DNA of 64,000 bases from Streptomyces sp. MNU76 (GTDB lineage: Bacteria; Actinomycetota; Actinomycetes; Streptomycetales; Streptomycetaceae). Both the position numbers and the translations under genes were made by a program. The first letter of the stretch is position 1. Each line of letters begins with the position of its first letter. The notes under the pieces were generated by a model, which made no database searches, was not told where the DNA came from, and was given only the letters and a program-made list of their open reading frames with translations. Shown here piece after piece: positions 52,649 through 60,772 of the stretch. The DNA lies in NCBI RefSeq assembly GCF_020982545.1, contig NZ_JAJKLK010000022.1, forward strand, positions 1 through 64,000. Direction: 5' to 3'.

Positions 52649-53788
52649 TCAGGTGTCACCCTTTCGGGTTCGGCGGCCCGCCGCGGCCTTCGAAGCCTCC
52701 GTCTGCATGTCCGTGTCGGGGGTGAACCACGGCAGGGGCGCGGATGTCGTGCGTGGTGGGGGTGGTGGGGTACGGGGCTGGGCGTGGGCGGCGGTCGACG
52801 GAGGCGGCCTGGGAAGCCAGGCGGGGAGGGCGGCGAGGCGGCGCCTTCGGCGTTTCCGCGCGGGAGCCTCGCGCCCCGGCCGCACGCGGTCCACCACCGC
52901 CATGCCGATCCGGAACAGCGCGGCGGGCACGACGAGGCAGAGCATCAGCCAGAAGAGGGTGACGCCCCAGGGGCGGCCCACGCTCCACGTCTGCTCGGTG
53001 AGGACCCTGCCGCCGTACTTGAGGGAGACGGTGTAGTCCCCGTGGGCCCCGGCCGCGAGGTCGACGGGCAGGGTGATGCGGGCCTCGCCGCCCGGCCGGA
53101 CCGTGCCGCGCCACCGCTGTTCCTCCCAGCGCGGCGCGAACACGCCGTGGGAGGTGCCCACCTGGAACACCGGGTCCTTCACCGGGGAGGTGCCGACGTT
53201 GCCGACGGTGAGGACCAGTTCACGGGCGGGCGGTGCACCGAACCAGGTCAACAGGCCGCTGGAGCCCGTCAGTCGGCCGTCCGCCAGCAGGGACAGCCGG
53301 CCGCCGGCCGCCTCCCGCGGCAGCGGCTCGACCGAGTGCCCCGCGACCCGGAACGCCGCGTCGGCCTCGGCCTTGGGGCCGGTGATGGTGGAGACGTGCA
53401 CGACGCACGGGCACGGCACCGAGGGCTCCGCCACCGGCAACTCCCGGCGGAACGCGCCCTTGTCGTCGACGGTGACGGCCCGTCCGTCGGCGTTGGCGCA
53501 GGAGTCGGTGCCCCCGGGCACCCCCGTCGACGGCGTCGACCGACCGCAGATCAGCACCATCAGGATCGCCCTCGGCCGCCAGCCGCTGCCGGTCACGGTG
53601 ACCGAACCGCCGGTCCCCGCCTCCGACTTGGACAGCTTCACGGTCTGCTCCCCCGCGGCCGCCCGCGCCTGCGCCTGTGCGGGGCCATCCGCGAGGGATG
53701 CCGGAAGCCCCATCGCGAGGGCGAGCACCGTCACTGTGAGCACCCGTACGCACGACGCCGGGATCCGCCTCCGCCGCCTACTGATCAC
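52649..53788 (-). CDS. Exported protein with C-terminal membrane anchor
   Basis: A 379-residue protein starting at a GTG (VISRRRRRIPASCVRVLTVT). It has a signal peptide of about 40 residues, an extracellular IPT-like or Ig-like region beginning VKLSKSEAGTGGSVTVTGSG, four Cys (including CPC in VPCPCVVHVS) and a second beta-rich region (LVLTVGNVGTSPVKDPVFQV). One membrane helix near residue 285 (GVTLFWLMLCLVVPAALFRI) is followed by a basic, Pro-rich cytoplasmic tail. It pairs with the LPxTG-type protein gene upstream, 12 bp apart, so the two are probably one transcript and act at the cell surface. No enzymatic motif is seen. Confidence 0.85.
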   Translation of the reverse strand: MISRRRRRIPASCVRVLTVTVLALAMGLPASLADGPAQAQARAAAGEQTVKLSKSEAGTGGSVTVTGSGWRPRAILMVLICGRSTPSTGVPGGTDSCANADGRAVTVDDKGAFRRELPVAEPSVPCPCVVHVSTITGPKAEADAAFRVAGHSVEPLPREAAGGRLSLLADGRLTGSSGLLTWFGAPPARELVLTVGNVGTSPVKDPVFQVGTSHGVFAPRWEEQRWRGTVRPGGEARITLPVDLAAGAHGDYTVSLKYGGRVLTEQTWSVGRPWGVTLFWLMLCLVVPAALFRIGMAVVDRVRPGREAPARKRRRRRLAALPAWLPRPPPSTAAHAQPRTPPPPPRTTSAPLPWFTPDTDMQTEASKAAAGRRTRKGDT

Positions 53789-53800
53789 GTTCGGCTCCCG

Positions 53801-54538
53801 TCAGCGACGTACCGCCTGGTTCCTGCGCGTCACCCACAGCACTCCGGCCGTGCCCGCGAGCAGCACCGTGCCGCCGAGCGTGCCGAGAGCGACCGCCGAG
53901 TCCAGGGGCCCGGTCTGCGGCAACTCGCCGCCCGAACCACCCGTACCACCCGTAGTGCTCGACCCGCCCGAGCCACCCGTGTCGGCCCCGCTCCCCGAAC
54001 CGCCCGCGGCGGTGACGTCGAGGGTCAGGGACGGCCCGGGATCGTTGCCCGGCGTGCAGGTGGTCACCGTGCCGAGGGCCTTGATGGTGAGCACACCCGC
54101 CGTGAACTCGACCTTGCCGGTCTCCTTCGGGGTGTAGGTGCCGCTCAGGTCGTTGATCTTGATCGGGGTGTTGGCCGGGATCGCCTCCTGGTTCGCCGGC
54201 CCCGTCACCGTGAGCGTGCCGCTCTCGGCCCCGCCCAGTTCGATCGTGGCGCTCGGCGTCATCGCGCCCTTGCCCAGCTCGACCGGGCTGGACGAGACGC
54301 CCTTCTGCCACGACATCGTGATCTTGTAGCCGTCGCCGCTCTCGACGCCCTTGATGTCGATCGGCGACACCGCGGACTTGTCCCCGATCGGCGTCTTGCA
54401 GTTGTACTCGACGTCCACGACCTCGGCATGGGCCACCGGGGCGGCCATCAGCACCGCCGAGCCGGCCAGGGCCGCGAGGGTCGCGAGCGCGGCGGTTCGT
54501 TTCTGGTACGTCCGGTACGACACCTCGGCACCCCACAT
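53801..54538 (-). CDS. LPxTG-type cell-wall-anchored or sorted surface protein
   Basis: A 245-residue protein with a signal peptide (ALATLAALAGSAVLMAAPVA, cleavage after AHA near residue 37) and a beta-rich middle domain with two or more cysteines. A Gly/Ser/Thr-rich linker precedes a sorting signal: LPQTGPLDS followed by a hydrophobic helix and a basic end (VTRRNQAVRR). A sortase would cleave in LPQTG and link the protein to peptidoglycan. It is followed by the other exported-protein gene 12 bp downstream. The start at 54538 (ATG) lacks a clear ribosome-binding site and an internal GTG at 54523 is possible. Confidence 0.88.
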   Translation of the reverse strand: MWGAEVSYRTYQKRTAALATLAALAGSAVLMAAPVAHAEVVDVEYNCKTPIGDKSAVSPIDIKGVESGDGYKITMSWQKGVSSSPVELGKGAMTPSATIELGGAESGTLTVTGPANQEAIPANTPIKINDLSGTYTPKETGKVEFTAGVLTIKALGTVTTCTPGNDPGPSLTLDVTAAGGSGSGADTGGSGGSSTTGGTGGSGGELPQTGPLDSAVALGTLGGTVLLAGTAGVLWVTRRNQAVRR

Positions 54539-54707
54539 TCTGACGGAACATCAGATCGGCGGCTCAAGGTACGCCGGGGCCCTTGGAGAAGGAAGACACG
54601 CGCAAGTGTCGGATGTGTTCGGATGCGTGTCGACGGCTTCGGCGCACGCCTCAACGGCGGCCCCGCGGTTCACGAGAGGGAGGGCGCGGCCACCACGCGG
54701 GTGGCTG

Positions 54708-55223
54708 CTACGCGGGTGCTCCCAGCTCCGCCCACACCGTCTTCCCGGACTCCCCGGGGGCCCGTACGACCCCCCAGTCCAGGCAGAGCCGCTGCACGAT
54801 GAACATCCCGTGTCCGCCCGGCCGTCCGGCCCGATGCGGTGTGCGCGGCGCCGGGCTGCCCGTCCCCCGGTCGGACACCTCGATGCGCAGCACCTTGTTG
54901 TCGTACCCGATGCGCAATTCTGCCGGGCCCCCGGCGTGCAGACAGGCGTTGGTGACCAGTTCGGAGACGACCAGCAGCACGTCCTCGGCCGCGGCCCGCT
55001 GGTCCGCGGTGGCGGCCGGCAGCCACCCCCACGCGTACAGCGCCTGGCGGGTGAAGTCACGGGCGAGCGGCACCACGCCGCTCTCGCCCTCGAAGCCGAG
55101 TCGACGGGGAAGTCGGCTCGCGGCGGGGGCCTCGGGCGGATCCCCGCCCGGCATCCCGGAAGCGCCGCCGGCACCCGGTTCCGGGCCGCGGTCGCCCGGC
55201 GAGAAAGGCCGGGTGGTGCTCAT
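54708..55223 (-). CDS. Anti-sigma-type HATPase kinase (PrsI-like)
   Basis: The 171-residue protein has a Pro/Gly-rich N-terminus of about 35 residues and a GHKL ATPase domain of the RsbW/SpoIIAB class: the N-box SELVTNACLHAG, then VSDRGTG and the G-box GGHGMFIVQRLCLDWG. Such proteins bind and silence a sigma factor and phosphorylate an anti-anti-sigma protein. The neighbours are an STAS antagonist and a SigB-like sigma gene, as in the S. coelicolor sigI-arsI-prsI locus, which I recall from memory. SigI as its target is therefore inferred. A 390-bp gap separates it from the antagonist gene. Confidence 0.9.
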   Translation of the reverse strand: MSTTRPFSPGDRGPEPGAGGASGMPGGDPPEAPAASRLPRRLGFEGESGVVPLARDFTRQALYAWGWLPAATADQRAAAEDVLLVVSELVTNACLHAGGPAELRIGYDNKVLRIEVSDRGTGSPAPRTPHRAGRPGGHGMFIVQRLCLDWGVVRAPGESGKTVWAELGAPA

Positions 55224-55613
55224 CAGCGCTTCACCTCACCGATTCACCAGTTCACGATTCAGGACTTATCAAGGGTGCGGGACGAAGACCCGCGGTGCAT
55301 GCCGTTCACTGCTGTCATCTGTTGCGCCATCCGTACTTCCGTCACACCTCGCGGTGCACCCGTGCCACCGGGCCGTGACCCGGTCGTATCCGGGTCACCA
55401 CCGACGCGTCCAGGATGTCTCCTGCCCGAGCGAACCGTCAGAACACCCACGTTTTCGGCACAGAACCTGTGACGCGAATAACCCGACGGTCGGCGTGCGA
55501 CACCTGGGGTACGCCCCGGAACGTACGAGCGGCGAAGGCCGCCGAGCCGACGCCGTCGACCGTCGCGGTCGACGGCGCCCGTGACGGAGGTCACGGGCGG
55601 GCCGGTCGGCGGC
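55224..55613. other. Spacer between the anti-sigma and anti-anti-sigma genes
   Basis: 390 bp without a convincing reading frame. It contains the perfect inverted repeat GTGACCCGG/CCGGGTCAC (55375-55383 with 55390-55398, 6-bp spacer), about 150 bp upstream of the anti-sigma start, which could be an operator or hairpin. Separate promoters for the two genes are likely. Confidence 0.5.
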
Positions 55614-55982
55614 CTAGTCACCCAGGGCGGCCTCAAGGCTGTCGTGGACGGTGAACACCGCGTCCGCCCCGGTGATCTCGAAGACCCGCGCCACCGCCGG
55701 GAGCATGCCCGCCAGGTGGACGCCGCCGCCCGCCGCCTCCGCCCTGAGCCGCACGCCCAGCAGGACGTTGAGCCCGGTGGAGTCGCAGAACTCCAGGCGT
55801 GAGCAGTCCACCACCAGACGGGTGAACCCCTTGTCCAGGCAGCTCTCGAGTGGCTCACGCAACAGATCGGCGGTGTGGTGATCGAGCTCACCCGCCGGGG
55901 TCACGACGGCGCTGGGGCCCTCTTCCCGCACCTCGACCCGTAGTCGGCCCGACTGTGCGCTGCCGACCGTCCCACGGTCCAT
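55614..55982 (-). CDS. STAS-domain anti-anti-sigma factor (ArsI-like)
   Basis: A 122-residue protein starting MDRGTVGSAQSGRLRVEVRE with GGGAGAG seven bases before the ATG. It is a single STAS domain: VVTPAGELDHHTADLLREPL, then RLVVDCSRLEFCDSTGLNVL with the phosphorylatable Ser in CDSTGLN, and VFEITGADAVFTVHDSLEAA. Unphosphorylated, it would bind the anti-sigma kinase and release the sigma factor. It lies beside the divergent sigma gene, with 247 bp between their start codons. Longer in-frame starts were rejected. Confidence 0.93.
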   Translation of the reverse strand: MDRGTVGSAQSGRLRVEVREEGPSAVVTPAGELDHHTADLLREPLESCLDKGFTRLVVDCSRLEFCDSTGLNVLLGVRLRAEAAGGGVHLAGMLPAVARVFEITGADAVFTVHDSLEAALGD

Positions 55983-56229
55983 GCCGTCTCTCTCCCGACC
56001 GTCGTGACTGCTGACTCGCCCTCGAACACTACGCCTTCTCCACACTCTCCGACACCCGAACAATCGCCCACAAAGGGACATTTCGCCACAGGAGGCACTT
56101 GCGACGACCTCGGGAAACCGGGTAGGGCTAGTAGTGACACCAATCGACACGGCCGGCTTTGGAGGCGCCGCACACCGCAGTGCACGTATTGGCATCGGCG
56201 GCCATATGCCGAGAACGATGGAGGACATC

Positions 56230-57132
56230 ATGTCACCCCGGCTCGACGAATCGCATACCCAGAGGGCGACGTCGGCATCCGCCCCGGAAGAGACGCAGGA
56301 CGACCTCGCCCATCATCCGGGCGACGCGCTCGCCGACCTCCCGGAGATCCCCCCGTACGACGAGGTGGGACCGGTGGACGCACGAGCCCTGTCCAAGACC
56401 CTCTTCGAGCGGCTCGAATCCCTTGAGGAAGGCACGTACGAGTACTCGTACGTCCGCAACACCCTGGTCGAACTCAACCTGGCTCTGGTGAAGTTCGCCG
56501 CCTCCCGGTTCCGCTCGCGCAGCGAACCCATGGAGGACATCATCCAGGTCGGCACGATCGGCCTCATCAAGGCGATCGACCGCTTCGAACTGAGCAGGGG
56601 CGTCGAGTTCCCCACGTTCGCGATGCCGACGATCGTCGGCGAGATCAAGCGCTTCTTCCGCGACACGAGTTGGTCCGTGCGGGTGCCGCGCAGACTCCAG
56701 GAGCTCCGACTCGACCTGGCCAAGGCCGGTGACGAGCTCGCTCAGAAGCTCGATCGCGCTCCGACGGTGGGAGAGCTGGCGGAGCGCCTCGGGCTGACGA
56801 ACGACGAGGTCGTCGAAGGCATGGCGGCGTCCAACGCGTACACCGCCTCGTCGCTGGACGCCCAGCCCGAGGAGGACGACTCCGAGGGCGCCCTGGCGGA
56901 CCGGATCGGCTACGAGGACCACGGCCTCGAAGGCATCGAGTACGTCGAGTCCCTGAAGCCGCTGATCGCCGAACTGCCGCCGCGCGACCGGAAGATCCTG
57001 TCGCTGCGGTTCGTGGCCGGCATGACGCAGTCCGAGATCGGGGACGAACTGGGCATCTCCCAGATGCACGTGTCCCGGTTGCTGTCGCGCACGCTGGTGC
57101 GTCTGCGCAAGGGGCTGACGCTGGAGGAGTGA
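56230..57132 (+). CDS. sigI: SigB/SigF-type RNA polymerase sigma factor (SigI-like)
   Basis: A 300-residue group 3 sigma factor. Start at the ATG giving MSPRLDESHTQRATSASAPE because GGAGG stands five bases upstream; in-frame ATGs at 56206 and 56221 are less likely. Regions are recognisable: 2.1-2.4 (YVRNTLVELNLALVKFAASR, MEDIIQVGTIGLIKAIDRFE, FPTFAMPTIVGEIKRFFRDT, SWSVRVPRRLQELRL), region 3 (RAPTVGELAERLGLTNDEVV) and 4 (LPPRDRKILSLRFVAGMTQS, ISQMHVSRLLSRTLVRLRKG). Such sigmas direct stress or developmental genes and are held by partner-switching regulators, here encoded next to it. The sigI name rests on synteny recalled from S. coelicolor. Confidence 0.93.
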   Translation: MSPRLDESHTQRATSASAPEETQDDLAHHPGDALADLPEIPPYDEVGPVDARALSKTLFERLESLEEGTYEYSYVRNTLVELNLALVKFAASRFRSRSEPMEDIIQVGTIGLIKAIDRFELSRGVEFPTFAMPTIVGEIKRFFRDTSWSVRVPRRLQELRLDLAKAGDELAQKLDRAPTVGELAERLGLTNDEVVEGMAASNAYTASSLDAQPEEDDSEGALADRIGYEDHGLEGIEYVESLKPLIAELPPRDRKILSLRFVAGMTQSEIGDELGISQMHVSRLLSRTLVRLRKGLTLEE

Positions 57133-57375
57133 CCGTCCGAACCGTCCGTCGCGACGGAGAGCGAAGTCGGCCGGGTGCGGTGGGAGTTGCGACACTCCTG
57201 ACGTACCCGGCCGAACCGTTCCCGGCGCGACCCCTGTCTCCTCCCCTCCCACCCCTTACTGCAAGAAACCCCTTCCCCTCGGTTCACCTTCAGCCACTAT
57301 GGTCACGCGTCAGACTGTTCGGTATGCCAGAAGCCGACGGGTGGACACACGGGGGTGCGAGGAGGAGGCACGAGG

Positions 57376-59390
57376 ATGACTCGGGCTCGGGACGAGCGCC
57401 CCGGCGGCGACGACGGCCATGAGGACCACCGAAACACCGGCGCGCCGGGCGCACGCCCTGACGACGGGTCCGAGCACCGGTACGCGAACGCGTCCGACAC
57501 CCGCCTCACCACGCTGTTACGTTCCGACTCACCGACCGCGTACGCGGCCCTGCGCGAACTGCGCGAGCGCCACCACCCCTCGGTCCTCTCCTACGCCCGG
57601 CTGTGCGCCGCGAGCGAGTCCGCGGCACGGGAGCTGGCCACCCAGGCGTTCACGGTCGCCGCCAAGGAGACGGCCCGGGGTGTCGAACCGACCGTCCCCT
57701 GGCGCCATCGGCTGCTCCTGCTGACCGCGCGGGTCGCCGCCGGCTGGGCCACCGACGGCGGTGCGACCGGTCTCGCCCCCGCCCTGCGGGCCGTGCTGGA
57801 CACGACGGGCCCCGGAGGCCGAGTCCCGCCCCTGCTCGCGGCGTTCGAACAGCTGCCGCCCCGGCCGCAGGGCCTCATCTGGTACGGCGTCGTGGAGCGG
57901 GAACCGGACGACCGTACGGCCGTTCTGCTCGGCCTCACCGCCGACGACGTCACGTACAAGCGGGAGTCCGCGCTCCACGCCCTGCGCCAGGCCTGTCCGC
58001 GCGTGCGGCTGGCCGCCTCGGACGACCCGCGCTGCCAGGACTTCCGCCGGCTGATCGAGGAGTCCGTACGGCCCGACACTCCTCGCCACAGCACCGATCT
58101 GCAGGCCCACATGGAGCACTGCCCGCACTGCGCCGGCGCGTACGAGGAGCTGTGCGCCCTGCGCGACAGCCCGCGCACGACCCTCGCGGAGGGGTTGCTG
58201 CCGTGGGGCGGTACGGCGTACACGCGGGGCGCGACCGGGACGCGGGCCGAGGGCTCCGCCGGGGCGGGAACGGAGACGGGCTCAGCAGCTGCGGCCGAGG
58301 CTTGGGCCGCCATCCCTGCCGGCCCTGGTTCCCGTTCCGATTTCAGTTCCGGTGCCGGTGCCGGTTCGGGTTCGGGTTCGGGTGCCGTTCCGGGTTCGGG
58401 CAGCGGATCCGATGTCTGGGCTGGGGAGCGCGCGGCGAGTGGCGCGGGAGCGGTTGCCCCGGACGGGTCGGCCGGGTCGGACGGGGCGTGGCTCGGGTCC
58501 GGCATCGATGGCCGAGGCGGTGCGGGGAGGGGGCGGGCCCTGGACCGGTGCGGGAGTCGGTGGCGGGGCCGGCGGAGAGCGGCGGTGGAGCGGTCCGGAG
58601 TGTGGGCTGGAGCCGGTCGTTGCGTCCGAGTGGTGGGGAGGACGAAGCCGGGGCCCCGGGCTCCACGTGGTCGTCGTCGCGTCGGGTCGCGTTGACCTCG
58701 GTGGCGCTCGGCGTGGCGTTGGCGCCGCTGTTGGCCTTCCTGGTGTTCTCGGGGTCGGTCGGCTCGTCGTCCGACGACGAGGGCTCCGGCACCACGTCCG
58801 CCGTTCCTCCCCGGGCGCGGTGCCCCGACCGTCCCGCCGAGCCCGAAACCGTCCCCGACCCCTCGGAAACCGCGAGTCCCTCGAAGCCCCCGCGAAAGGA
58901 GAAGCCGACGCGCAGCCCGAGCCCGAGTCCGTCCGACACGGGTTCACCGACGCCGTCGCCACCGTACGGAGGGCCGCTGAGCGGCGCCTACACGCAGGTG
59001 GTGAATGTCGCCTCGGGGCTGTGCCTGGACATCCGGGGCGAGTTGGCGAAGGGCACCGACGTCGTCACGGCCAACTGCTCCTCACGCGCCACCCAGCGCT
59101 GGCGGCTCGACTCCGGGCGGGCCGCCCTCCAGTCGTTCGCCGATCCCGACCTGTGCCTGGACAGCCGTGGCGCGGTCGACGACGGCGTGGGCATCTGGGA
59201 GTGCGACTCGCTCGACGGGGACAACGGCGACAACCTCAGGTTCGAGGTCGACTCCCGGGGGGTGATCCGCCCGGCGATCGCGGGGCAGTTCGCCGTGACG
59301 CCGGACGCGCTCGGTTCCGTCGGCTTCACCGTGGCGTCGGGGCGCGACGGACAGCGGTGGCGGGCCGGGGCCGGACCGGCCCCTTCCTGA
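57376..59390 (+). pseudogene. Sigma-like / zf-HC2 / ricin-type lectin gene, broken by a frame change
   Basis: The first part (start MTRARDERPGGDDGHEDHRN, with GGAGGAGG upstream) runs in one frame to 58695. It resembles a degenerate sigma-70/ECF region (DTRLTTLLRSDSPTAYAALR, ALHALRQACPRVRLAASDDP) followed by a zinc-finger-like DLQAHMEHCPHCAGAYEELC. A Gly/Ser/Ala-rich linker comes next. The membrane helix (RRVALTSVALGVALAPLLAF) and a ricin B-type beta-trefoil (YTQVVNVASGLCLDIRGELA, LCLDSRGAVDDGVGIWECDS) are in another frame ending at 59390. One base near the G runs at 58524-58533 would join them. Predicted layout: cytoplasmic regulator-like head, one helix, external sugar-binding domain. No exact family name is offered. 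Confidence 0.8.
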
Positions 59391-59429
59391 GACCGTCCCC
59401 AGAAGGCGTCCAGGGCGGTCCGGGACCGG

Positions 59430-60644
59430 TCAGACGACGCGGACGCCCCTGCGCCACACGGCCGTGACCAGGGGCACTCCCGGCCGGTAGGCGAGATGGA
59501 CGTGGCTGGGCGCGTCCAGCAGCGCGAGGTCGGCGTACGCGCCCGGCGTGAGGCGTCCGATGTCGTCGCGGCGAAGCGCCCTCGCGCCCCCGGCCGTGGC
59601 CGACCAGACGGCCTCGTCCGGCGTCATCCCCATGTCCCGCACGGCGAGCGCGACGCAGAAGGGGACGGACGAGGTGAAGGACGAGCCGGGGTTGCAGTCC
59701 GTGGAGAGGGCGACGGTGACGCCCGTGTCGAGGAGGCGCCGGGCGTCCGGCCACTCGGCGCGGGTGGAGAACTCGGCGCCGGGGAGCAGCGTGGCGACCG
59801 TACGGCTGTTCGCGAGGGCGTCCACGTCGGCGTCGGTGAGATGGGTGCAGTGGTCCGCGCTGGCCGCGTCCAGTTCCACGGCGAGCCGGACGCCGGGGCC
59901 GTAGGAGAGCTGGTTGGCGTGGATGCGCGGGTGCAGGCTCCTGGCCTTGCCTGCCGTGAGGATCGCGCGGGCCTGGTCGCCGTCGAAGGCGCCCTTCTCG
60001 CAGAAGACGTCGATCCAACGGGCGTACGGGGCGCAGGCGTCCAGCATCTCGCCGGTGACGAGGGCCACGTAGGCGGCGGGGTCCTCGGCGTGATCCGGGG
60101 AGACGATGTGGGCGCCGAGGTAGGTCACCTCGTCCGTGTGACGCGCGGCGATGCGCAGCGCCCGTGCCTCGTCCTCGACGGTCAGGCCGTAGCCCGACTT
60201 GGTCTCGAAGGTGGTCGTGCCCTGGCGGAGGGCCTCGCGGAGGTAGCGGGTGAGGTTGGCCTCCAGTTCCTCGTCGGTGGCGGCGCGGGTGGCGGCGACG
60301 GTCGTGCGGATGCCGCCCGCGCTGTAGGCCCGGCCGGACATCCGGGCGTTGAACTCGGCGGTCCGGTCGCCCGCGAAGACGAGGTGGGAGTGGGAGTCCA
60401 CGAAGCCCGGGATCACCGCCCGCCCACCGGCGTCGACGCGATTGTCAGTGGCGGGTGCTTTGCTTTGATCACCGGTCCACGCGATGCGTTCACCGTCGAT
60501 GACGACGGCCGCGTCCTGGATCAGTCCGAGGGGGGAACCGTCGCCGAGGGAGGGGTCGTTGGTGACCAGGGCAGCGATGTTGGTGATGAGCGTGCTGGCG
60601 GTGCTCGCCGAGTGGGCGGGGCTGTCGGTCGTCGGGCTGCTCAT
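59430..60644 (-). CDS. hutI: Imidazolonepropionase
   Basis: This is the third step of histidine degradation, hydrolysing imidazolone-5-propionate to N-formimino-L-glutamate. The 404-residue amidohydrolase starts MSSPTTDSPAHSASTASTLI. It has metal-site motifs VDSHSHLVFAGDR and HANQLSYGPGVRLAVELDAA, then ASADHCTHLTDADV and ALSTDCNPGSS, plus ETKSGYGLTVEDEARALRIA, all typical of HutI. The ATG overlaps the stop of a 43-codon ORF that begins at the hutF stop (see findings). It is the last gene of the hut operon and converges on the ricin-type gene, only 39 bp away. Confidence 0.95.
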   Translation of the reverse strand: MSSPTTDSPAHSASTASTLITNIAALVTNDPSLGDGSPLGLIQDAAVVIDGERIAWTGDQSKAPATDNRVDAGGRAVIPGFVDSHSHLVFAGDRTAEFNARMSGRAYSAGGIRTTVAATRAATDEELEANLTRYLREALRQGTTTFETKSGYGLTVEDEARALRIAARHTDEVTYLGAHIVSPDHAEDPAAYVALVTGEMLDACAPYARWIDVFCEKGAFDGDQARAILTAGKARSLHPRIHANQLSYGPGVRLAVELDAASADHCTHLTDADVDALANSRTVATLLPGAEFSTRAEWPDARRLLDTGVTVALSTDCNPGSSFTSSVPFCVALAVRDMGMTPDEAVWSATAGGARALRRDDIGRLTPGAYADLALLDAPSHVHLAYRPGVPLVTAVWRRGVRVV

Positions 60645-60772
60645 GGCGTCCTTGGTTGCCTGGTCGGCGGTCGGGTCGGGTTCGGGAGCGAAGTGGGGTT
60701 CGCGGGCGGAGTCGGGTTCGGGGGCTGAGTCGGGTTCGGGGCGGGTCGCTCGCTCGTGCCGCCGGGGTTCAT
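60641..60772 (-). CDS. Possible 43-residue Pro/Asn/Thr-repeat ORF bridging hutF and hutI
   Basis: An ATG overlaps the hutF stop as ATGA and the ORF's own TGA overlaps the hutI ATG as ATGA, so ribosomes could pass from hutF to hutI without a gap. The product (MNPGGTSERPAPNPTQPPNP, then TPPANPTSLPNPTRPPTRQP) is made of degenerate PNPT-type repeats encoded by an imperfect 18-bp tandem repeat (about 60670-60745). A repeat unit divisible by three keeps the frame. It could be a real leader or coupling ORF or a by-product of the repeat; there is no homology I recognise. Confidence 0.4.
   Translation of the reverse strand: MNPGGTSERPAPNPTQPPNPTPPANPTSLPNPTRPPTRQPRTP

Noticed and set aside
51154..52659. 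A 501-codon minus-strand frame opposite the peptide transporter
   Set aside because: Highly charged antisense sequence over a clear POT transporter; considered a shadow.
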